A stretch of 14,737 nt of DNA from Cryptobacterium sp. CAG:338 (GTDB lineage Bacteria > Actinomycetota > Coriobacteriia > Coriobacteriales > Eggerthellaceae), in contig FR896071.1 in the NCBI GenBank assembly GCA_000435475.1, forward strand, positions 55,941 to 70,677, given 5' to 3'. The notes below the pieces were generated by a model that worked only from the letters and a program-made list of their open reading frames with translations, was not told the origin of the DNA and did not search any database. Positions 1-5,590 of this stretch are shown one piece after another. A program made the translations under genes and the position numbers. Position 1 is the first letter of the stretch, and every line of letters starts with the position of its first letter.

Positions 1-237
1 CAAAACATCATAGACCGTAACGATTGAAGGGTCACAATTAAGAACAAGGCCTCCATGCACACCACGAATAGTGCGTAGAAGGCCCGCTTTAACTAATTCA
101 TGTTGAATGCTTCGAGCAAACGAATAGGGAATCTGTTCCGCTTCAGCCACCTCGGCAATTGAAACAAATGATTCACCATTTTTATAAGCGGCACGGATGA
201 TACGGCACGCGTAGTCACAGCGGCGCGTGATGCTCAT
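1..237 (-). CDS. Rrf2-family transcriptional regulator (partial, C-terminus off window)
   Basis: The N-terminal 79 codons are present; the rest lies beyond base 1. The start ATG is at 237, with GGAGG (246-250) eight bases upstream, inside the 3' end of the preceding gene. The visible part is a winged helix-turn-helix: a segment with IPYSFARSIQHELVKAGLL (residues 37-55) is the recognition-helix region, followed by RTIRGVHGGLVL (56-67), the wing with the Arg-Gly-x-x-Gly-Gly signature typical of Rrf2 proteins such as IscR, NsrR and CymR. Rrf2 proteins bind DNA as dimers, and many carry Fe-S cluster cysteines in the C-terminal half. That half is missing here, so cluster binding and subfamily cannot be judged; one Cys at residue 69 is not diagnostic. 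It starts three bases after the stop of the degenerate AAA+ gene, so the two are probably translationally coupled. Family assignment is firm; target genes are unknown. Confidence 0.85.
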   Translation of the reverse strand, partial: MSITRRCDYACRIIRAAYKNGESFVSIAEVAEAEQIPYSFARSIQHELVKAGLLRTIRGVHGGLVLNCDPSIVTVYDVL

Positions 238-240
238 CGG

Positions 241-2016
241 CTATTCCTCCAGTAGATCGTCAATATTTGCTAGTTCTTTTCTGAAGTGGTCAACCGCCAA
301 ATCTTCCATGCGCTTGTACTCCTCAGATTCCAAAGGCTGAAAGTTAGATAAGCGCATCAAAACCTTGTCGGTCTCAACCGCACAGAAAGTATTTTGCGCA
401 ACGCTTTCGCGATACGCTTCCTCTACTGATTCATTCGAAATTGCATATATTTCGAAACGAGACAAACCCCGAGAGAAATCAACCAGTTGTCCCCTGTTGA
501 GGCCTCTCATGGAAGGGTGCTGAGACTGTTCGCTAAGCCATATCTTTCGACGTTCGTCTTCATCTGGTAAATCTATGTCCACGAATCGATGATCACCAAT
601 TAAATCCCAGAAAAATGGATCGATTTCACTCGGTTCCGAAGCCGAGATAAGAACCGTCGCTTCAGGGCTCGTGAGAGCAGCTTGCACAAGCGCAAGAGCC
701 TCTCGCGCTCCGCGAGAAAGCTGAATGGTTAAAAGCGACTGCACATCATCGAATGATCCGTCAAAAAACGGTAAATCCCAGAGGTCAAGATCCTCTAACA
801 CCACTACCGTTGGAGAGTCGAATCCGCTGCGTGAAACCCCCGACAAACGCGCTTTAAAATTCGGAGAAGCCATAACGCATAAAACAACCTGACCCATAGC
901 GTTGCGATCAAGACGCATTCTTACCGCAGGTAAGCCAAGTTCTCCGACCGTTGCCACCATGAAGCAATTTGCATCTTCACGTGCAGGACTACGGAAAATA
1001 AGAGTTCCCAGCCCTGGCATTCCTGGCATCCCATGACGGAAATTGAGCATCTCCAAGAATTGAGCAAATTCAGGATCCTTGGCACGCCCTACCCCAAGCT
1101 TTGCCATTGAGGCGATTGCTTTATCAAACCCTACAAGATTACGGTAGTTAAACCGCTGCTGAGGGGCTTCCTGGGTCTCCTTAGAGGCAGCACCTGTAGC
1201 AAGATTTGTCAGCTGAGCAAAGGCGGCAGCCAAGGGGGAATCAGAAGGAATAACTGCTGATTCGATTTCAAGTGCACCCTTATCTACTCCCGCATTATCT
1301 TCATTATGCACACCACCGTTACGTTCTTCGGAAGACGAAGAAGTTAGGGCTGCCGAATTGAGAGCGGCGATATCTTTTTCCTTAGATACCGAAGCAGGAT
1401 CATCTGAGGGGTTGCTCTGCGAACCTTGATTAGCGGCTTTTTGTTCGGCACCAGAAGATACGCTGCCCTTTACGGAAGCTTCGTTCAGTTTGTCGTTTTC
1501 AGCCTTCGAGGAAAGCTGACCGTTTTTCGCAGAGCGTTTGAGAGGAAGTGCTGTGTTATCAACCACATCACCATCGTAGCGGTACAGCACATCGTCGGTA
1601 GCGTCCATAAGATCTTGACTAACCATATCAGCCATATCTTCTACAAGACTGCGATCTAACCCATATTCTTCCAGCTTGTCAAAAGCAAGCTCTTGTAACT
1701 CTTGAGCATGACGCGCCATTTCCTCCGGAGTCCAAAACGCCTCAAGCTTTTCAAAGATATATTCCGCCAGTGAGCGCTGCTTGGCACGAATTGCCAAATC
1801 CCATGCTTTCGTCATTCCCTCAAGCACTGCTTCACTAGGAATTCTATTTTCGCGCAATGCGCGTTCATAGGCCGCCAAATACAGGTGAATACCTAATACG
1901 ATATCGCCCTCTTCTACTGCCGAAGCCGCACGCTGAAGGTATGCCTGAGAAGAATTGGAATGGGCATTTTGATCCTGAAACGATGATCCGCCAAAAATCG
2001 ACTCCTCATTCATCAT
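241..2016 (-). CDS. Degenerate AAA+ ATPase-like protein, probably NTPase-dead
   Basis: I do not recognise a named family. The start chosen is ATG 2016 (591 aa), six bases after AAAGGAGGTG (2021-2030); an in-frame ATG at 2040 has no Shine-Dalgarno. Residues ~20-140 are helical and TPR-like. Residues ~155-280 are a Ser/Asn/Glu/Ala-rich, probably disordered linker. Residues ~290-495 follow an FtsH/Cdc48-type AAA+ module: GFDKAIASMAKL (296-307) resembles the 'GLDEAK' entry, GLGTLIFRSPAREDAN (335-350) lies where GVLLYGPPGTGKT would be, TVVVLEDLD (403-411) resembles Walker B, VLISASEP (455-462) the sensor-1 strand, and DHRFVDIDLPDEDERR (475-490) the 'GRFD...PLPD' segment. The Walker A Gly-Lys-Thr is absent, and the Walker B acids read Glu-Asp instead of Asp-Glu. 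ATP hydrolysis is therefore unlikely, and a scaffolding or regulatory role is inferred. It has no signal peptide or membrane segment, so it should be cytoplasmic. It precedes and is probably coupled to the Rrf2 gene. Confidence 0.75.
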   Translation of the reverse strand: MMNEESIFGGSSFQDQNAHSNSSQAYLQRAASAVEEGDIVLGIHLYLAAYERALRENRIPSEAVLEGMTKAWDLAIRAKQRSLAEYIFEKLEAFWTPEEMARHAQELQELAFDKLEEYGLDRSLVEDMADMVSQDLMDATDDVLYRYDGDVVDNTALPLKRSAKNGQLSSKAENDKLNEASVKGSVSSGAEQKAANQGSQSNPSDDPASVSKEKDIAALNSAALTSSSSEERNGGVHNEDNAGVDKGALEIESAVIPSDSPLAAAFAQLTNLATGAASKETQEAPQQRFNYRNLVGFDKAIASMAKLGVGRAKDPEFAQFLEMLNFRHGMPGMPGLGTLIFRSPAREDANCFMVATVGELGLPAVRMRLDRNAMGQVVLCVMASPNFKARLSGVSRSGFDSPTVVVLEDLDLWDLPFFDGSFDDVQSLLTIQLSRGAREALALVQAALTSPEATVLISASEPSEIDPFFWDLIGDHRFVDIDLPDEDERRKIWLSEQSQHPSMRGLNRGQLVDFSRGLSRFEIYAISNESVEEAYRESVAQNTFCAVETDKVLMRLSNFQPLESEEYKRMEDLAVDHFRKELANIDDLLEE

Positions 2017-2185
2017 CGTGCACCTCCTTTTGATTCTCATTTTGCCAATGTATCAGTTGTACATGCTGTTCTTAATAATGCTAGTTATTTACTCGCAGTT
2101 AATTGTAAATCAGGCTCATGCAAGCTGTGTGAACAATCAATGATTTGTCAGTCATTTGTACCTTTTTCACAAGGAATGAACATTT

Positions 2186-2872
2186 TTACCACGAAAGAAT
2201 GTCCCAGCCGTGTTCCTTTGCGCTACGGCGCAAAGGTCGATCGGGAGTTACAGCGCAAGGATTAACCGCTGCCTGGAGCATCGCTCGATCGGAATGATGG
2301 TCGCCATACGCATGGGTTATAACCCAATTACCTTCACCGTATTTCTCATTGGCGTAGGCGGTTATACGATTGAGTTTTTCCTCTCCTTCGACTGGCAGCC
2401 CCTCAACTTGGCAGGTATAACAACCTGATTCATCGGTAGCCATGCGCGTTGAAAATTCATGCGTAAACTGATGGGTTTTCATTGCTTGACGAATAAGGGG
2501 CTCAAAGGTCGCGGAAACAACCCAGACCTCACGTCCACAAGATCGGTGATAGTTGATGGCCTGATCTGCCTTTGCGCGAAATATTCGCTCTAGATGCTCA
2601 TCGTAAAAGATTTCAAGGAAACGATCGACCTCTTCTTGCCTTTGACCTTCAAACGCAGAAAAAACCGCCCCACGAACCCAGCTCTCATTTTGAGGAAGTC
2701 GAAGTTTATAGCGCAGACCCCAGAAGATAATGCGGGTAAAGATACGTTTCTTAAGCAACCCTTTACGCCTCAGATAGCGCACCAGAATAACGGGAGAATT
2801 ACCCGAAATAGAAGTTCCATCAAAATCAAAGACTGCAATTTCTACAGGCTTTTCTTGAACGGTTTCCCCCAT
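2186..2872 (-). CDS. HAD-superfamily hydrolase, subfamily IB (phosphoserine-phosphatase-like)
   Basis: This 228-aa protein is a probable cytoplasmic Mg2+-dependent phosphatase. All four HAD motifs are present. Motif I is VFDFDGT (14-20), with Asp16 the expected nucleophile and Asp18 the acid/base. Motif II is VVSAT (118-122) with Ser120. Motif III is Lys166 in GEEKLNR. Motif IV is YGDHHSD (189-195), with Asp191 and Asp195 as metal ligands. The cap is the short helical type inserted between motifs I and II (about 25-105), which fits subfamily IB, the SerB/CicA-like group. The start is ATG 2872, with AAGGAA about ten bases upstream. The family is clear but the substrate is not: phosphoserine, a lipid phosphate or a small sugar phosphate would all fit. 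It is a single gene separated by a terminator from the tRNA-Asp upstream and by 169 bases from the AAA+-like gene downstream. Confidence 0.88.
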   Translation of the reverse strand: MGETVQEKPVEIAVFDFDGTSISGNSPVILVRYLRRKGLLKKRIFTRIIFWGLRYKLRLPQNESWVRGAVFSAFEGQRQEEVDRFLEIFYDEHLERIFRAKADQAINYHRSCGREVWVVSATFEPLIRQAMKTHQFTHEFSTRMATDESGCYTCQVEGLPVEGEEKLNRITAYANEKYGEGNWVITHAYGDHHSDRAMLQAAVNPCAVTPDRPLRRSAKEHGWDILSW

Positions 2873-2910
2873 TTTCCCACAATTCCTTACCGCACTCCGT
2901 ATTCCTACCG

Positions 2911-2947
2911 ATATTCAAAACACACTCGAATATCAAAACACGCTTGA
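2911..2947. repeat. Tandem imperfect direct repeat in HAD gene leader
   Basis: Two adjacent copies read ATATTCAAAACACACTCGA (2911-2929) and ATATCAAAACACGCTTGA (2930-2947) on the plus strand, sharing ATAT, TCAAAACAC and a CTCGA/CTTGA end. The period of about 18-19 bp is close to two helical turns. The pair lies between the tentative promoter at 2963-2968 and the HAD start codon, so it could be a tandem operator; this is inference. Confidence 0.5.
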
Positions 2948-2962
2948 GTATTAAGCAACAAA

Positions 2963-2968
2963 ACTATA
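2963..2968 (-). promoter_or_regulatory. Tentative -10 element for the HAD gene
   Basis: The minus strand reads GG-TATAGT, five of six matches to TATAAT. A 17-base spacer leads to only a poor -35 (TTAGTT). If used, the leader would be about 85 nt and would contain the tandem repeat. Weak call. Confidence 0.3.
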
Positions 2969-3038
2969 CCACCACACCGATTTGAAACTAAACAGAATGC
3001 CAAGAGCATACAAGTCTGTAACGAATCGAGGCTGCCTC

Positions 3039-3072
3039 TAAAACAAATGAAGCTCCCTTACGGGAGCTTCAT
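3039..3072 (-). terminator. Rho-independent terminator of tRNA-Asp
   Basis: A perfect 11-bp stem, ATGAAGCTCCC (3047-3057) with GGGAGCTTCAT (3062-3072), encloses a 4-base loop. On the minus strand it is followed at once by TTTGTTTT. It begins 12 bases after the encoded CCA of tRNA-Asp, so it ends that transcript and separates it from the HAD gene. Confidence 0.9.
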
Positions 3073-3084
3073 GAATCACCAAAC

Positions 3085-3161
<77 letters not shown>

Positions 3162-3181
3162 GTGCTTCAGCAGCGAATGCT

Positions 3182-3209
3182 AGTATACAGGAAATCGAAA
3201 TGCGTGCAA
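3182..3209 (-). promoter_or_regulatory. Sigma-70-type promoter of tRNA-Asp
   Basis: On the minus strand TTGCAC (3204-3209) and TATACT (3182-3187) are separated by 16 bases, each matching consensus at four or five positions. Transcription should start near 3175, about 14 bases before the mature 5' end. Confidence 0.8.
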
Positions 3210-3213
3210 GAAC

Positions 3214-3232
3214 TTTTTTAAAAAATTTTTTT
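3214..3232 (-). promoter_or_regulatory. A/T-tract UP-like element upstream of the tRNA-Asp promoter
   Basis: A pure A/T block, T6-A6-T7 on the plus strand, occupies roughly -40 to -58 relative to the predicted start. That is where the RNA polymerase alpha C-terminal domain binds in stable-RNA promoters. Position and composition fit; function is inferred. Confidence 0.6.
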
Positions 3233-3252
3233 GACAGCCTTCTGAGTTACAT

Positions 3253-3285
3253 CAAAAAAGGCGTATCGCCTTATACGATACGCCT
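3253..3285 (-). terminator. Rho-independent terminator of the mre/mrd operon
   Basis: A perfect 10-bp stem, AGGCGTATCG (3259-3268) with CGATACGCCT (3276-3285), has a 7-base loop and is followed on the minus strand by a run of T (3254-3259). It lies about 30 bases after the stop of the DUF697 gene and marks the 3' end of the six-gene cell-elongation operon. Confidence 0.92.
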
Positions 3286-3315
3286 CAATCACCTTGATTA
3301 TCTTCGAAGATCGGA

Positions 3316-4380
3316 CTACTTCTTTCCTCGAGCACTCGGTTTCATGGATCTAAGAATGGTTTTTCCTGCCGATTGCGCAACAGGTGCCACCGCATCAAGC
3401 GCTACTGAAACTGCCTTGCGAGCCACGGGAACAACCTTTTCTCCTATCGAATGCAAGGTGGGCTCACTTTGAACAAAAGTGACAACTTTTGCGGTTTCGT
3501 TGGTAGCTTTGCCTGCAAGAGCAACTAAACCTGCAACGCTGCCACCGCCCTCAAAATATTCAATTGCAGCACGTCCGATCGCCTGCGTACCGAGATAGCC
3601 CATAGTACCCTTCACAGCCCAACCAAGCGCAGGCACAAAGCCCGCAAGTTGGCGTGATATGTTCCTGAATATAAAAGCATTAACGAGGACGCCTAAGAGC
3701 TCCAAAACGCGTTCTGGCCCCAATGGCTGACCATAAGCTGCTGCGATTTGCAAAATCATCTTTATTTGATTCGCGGTCATGAGTGGCATGTCGGCGCCCG
3801 GAACAAATACCACAACACCGATACCGGCATTTTGTAACGAGGTAGAAGAAATTGCGTCATAAGCCAGCGGACGGCGAACAAATGGATAGGCAATCGAAAA
3901 TGCCAGTTTTTTCTCAGCATCAACTGCAGATACTATCCAAGTACCGATTTTGTCAGCAAGTTCTCCTTTTAATTCATCATCAAACTCAGCATCGCGCAAG
4001 AAGACCACATCGCCTTCGGGCAAATCGTGACCGCTTTGCTTAGCAAGGCGGCATACTTCCTCGCCGTTTTCCGCAACCACCAACACAGGAGTCCCCTGTT
4101 CACGGAAAGCTTGCGCTAGAGCACCTGCTGATTCGCTTTGGGCAGCGGCGATTATAGTTAAATCGCAGGCTAGATGCGTATCAGGAGTTTGAGAAGGAAA
4201 ATAGCTTACCATCACACGAGAATTAGGTGATTCACTGTTAAAACCAGCACGTACAAACACCTGAAAATCCGGTGAAGCACTTTCGTCGATAAGAATGTTT
4301 ACTGAAACCGGGATAGAACTTGCTCGGTCTATATCAATTGCAGCAGAAAGTACTGCAGGAATGTCAACTGGAAGCTTCAC
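3316..4380 (-). CDS. DUF697 (YcjF-like) domain protein, last gene of the Rod operon
   Basis: This 354-aa protein starts with GTG at 4380, preceded by AAAGGGGA. Residues ~195-280 (PLMTANQIKMILQIAAAYG onward, with LVNAFIFRNISRQLAGFVP) match the DUF697 pattern of helical, partly hydrophobic segments seen in YcjF-like proteins and at the C-termini of some Era-like GTPases. Residues ~25-150 look like an alternating beta/alpha domain (strands SVNILID, LTIIAAA, TPVLVVAE, VVFLRD). They lack a P-loop and a clear NKxD, so this may be a decayed G domain, a tentative idea. Residues ~285-354 are amphipathic and basic, ending RGKK. No signal peptide is seen; the hydrophobic DUF697 helices may touch the membrane. 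It begins 16 bases after the rodA stop and shares the operon's terminator. A role in cell elongation is inferred from context only. Confidence 0.78.
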   Translation of the reverse strand: MKLPVDIPAVLSAAIDIDRASSIPVSVNILIDESASPDFQVFVRAGFNSESPNSRVMVSYFPSQTPDTHLACDLTIIAAAQSESAGALAQAFREQGTPVLVVAENGEEVCRLAKQSGHDLPEGDVVFLRDAEFDDELKGELADKIGTWIVSAVDAEKKLAFSIAYPFVRRPLAYDAISSTSLQNAGIGVVVFVPGADMPLMTANQIKMILQIAAAYGQPLGPERVLELLGVLVNAFIFRNISRQLAGFVPALGWAVKGTMGYLGTQAIGRAAIEYFEGGGSVAGLVALAGKATNETAKVVTFVQSEPTLHSIGEKVVPVARKAVSVALDAVAPVAQSAGKTILRSMKPSARGKK

Positions 4381-4396
4381 GGCGGTCCCCTTTCAC

Positions 4397-5581
4397 TTAG
4401 CGACCATTATGCACCCAAACAGAGTTTATCAAGCCTAGCATCATGAAGTTTACGATCATAAATGATGAACCATAACTGATAAAAGGAAGTGGAATACCGG
4501 TAATCGGCATTAAGCCACAGGTCATACCAATATTTTCCAATATCTGGAAAAGCCACATTCCCACTACGCAGATAACGATGATCGTACCAAACAAATCACC
4601 TGAACTTCTTGCCACGTTCACCGAGCAAACAATAAGGCCAATGTAAAAAGCAAGCAAAACTAATGCGCCAATAAACCCAAATTCCTCTGCCAAAACGCAG
4701 AAAACAAAGTCTGTCGGAGCCTCGGGTAAAAAGCCCAAAGATGACTGGGTTGCTTGCATAAAGCCTTTGCCCAAAAGGCCACCGCTACCAATAGCAATTT
4801 TTGCCTGTTGTAAGTTATAGCCATCTCCAGATGTATCATGAGTCGGATCAAGGAAGACCGTCAAACGTGATTTCTGGTAATCCTTAAGAAGTACATCATG
4901 ACCAAACAACTGATCAAGCACGGGATCGATAAGCAAAATAGCAGCAACAAGCACCACTAAAACACCAATAGTTCCCACTATAAATCGCCAGTTCGCTCCC
5001 CCAATAATGAGAGCAAACCCTGCGATCATCAGATAGACCAAACCAGTACCTAAGTCTGGCTGTGTCATTACGCAAATAAAAGGTACTGCCAAAATTAAGA
5101 GTGCCTTTATAAACTCACGCAGATCGTTAAGTCTGCCGCCATAGCGCGCCATCACTGAAGCAGCAAGCAACACAACCGTAACTTTGGCAAACTCACCAGG
5201 TTGCAGCTGAATACCAACATTAATCCACGATTGACCACCGTTAACTTCAACGCCAATGCCAGGTATGTGCGGTGAAAGCAGGAGCACCACATTGATGATA
5301 AGAAATACGGTGGTATAGCCCGACAATACGTGGTAATCCAATCGGGTAATAAGAACGAACAAAATTACGCCCACTCCGACACCCATAAGCTGTCGAGAAA
5401 AGCTGTAATCCGGGTCGGATGCAGTAGCAGAAAACTGCACGATCAATCCATAGGCAACCAACACCAGCATAAAAAAGATGAAAGGTGGGTTGAGATACTT
5501 AAACCGTCTTGGTTTAAACGTTTTTGCAACAGTGGGGTCCTGTGGGCGCACAGAACTGATTTCGTTCATCATCTGAGCCAT
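4397..5581 (-). CDS. rodA: RodA, SEDS peptidoglycan glycosyltransferase
   Basis: RodA polymerises lipid II into glycan strands in the plasma membrane, paired with PBP2. The 394-aa protein has about ten hydrophobic segments starting near residue 33. SEDS signatures are in order: GGQSWINVG (115-123), LQPGEFAK (126-133), TQPDLGTG (173-180), LPEAPTDFVF (285-294) and ITGIPLPFISYGSS (360-373). Asp291 in the TDF motif is the expected catalytic residue, matching E. coli RodA Asp262. Many homologues have His before the Thr, where this protein has Pro289, a mild oddity. ATG 5581 is preceded by AGGTG, which overlaps the stop codon of the PBP2 gene (gap nine bases), implying translational coupling. FtsW is the alternative, but the mre/PBP2 context and the lack of division genes favour RodA. 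Confidence 0.95.
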   Translation of the reverse strand: MAQMMNEISSVRPQDPTVAKTFKPRRFKYLNPPFIFFMLVLVAYGLIVQFSATASDPDYSFSRQLMGVGVGVILFVLITRLDYHVLSGYTTVFLIINVVLLLSPHIPGIGVEVNGGQSWINVGIQLQPGEFAKVTVVLLAASVMARYGGRLNDLREFIKALLILAVPFICVMTQPDLGTGLVYLMIAGFALIIGGANWRFIVGTIGVLVVLVAAILLIDPVLDQLFGHDVLLKDYQKSRLTVFLDPTHDTSGDGYNLQQAKIAIGSGGLLGKGFMQATQSSLGFLPEAPTDFVFCVLAEEFGFIGALVLLAFYIGLIVCSVNVARSSGDLFGTIIVICVVGMWLFQILENIGMTCGLMPITGIPLPFISYGSSFMIVNFMMLGLINSVWVHNGR

Positions 5582-5590
5582 TCAAGACAC

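Noticed and set aside
1426..1659. Plus-strand open frame of 77 codons inside the AAA+-like gene, and many similar frames elsewhere
   Set aside because: They overlap well-supported minus-strand genes, have no convincing Shine-Dalgarno and no recognisable domain; they are shadows of the real genes.
2017..2040. ATG at 2040 as the start of the AAA+-like protein
   Set aside because: No Shine-Dalgarno precedes it, and the strong AAAGGAGGTG lies inside the extension and points to ATG 2016 or 2013.
2139..2156. AATGA...TCATT inverted repeat upstream of the AAA+-like gene, possible Rrf2 operator
   Set aside because: Arms are only five bases with an eight-base gap in AT-rich DNA, and no promoter could be placed convincingly in this 169-base gap.
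3231..3236. Plus-strand TTGACA resembling a consensus -35
   Set aside because: No -10 follows at 15-19 bases, and there is no plus-strand gene to serve.
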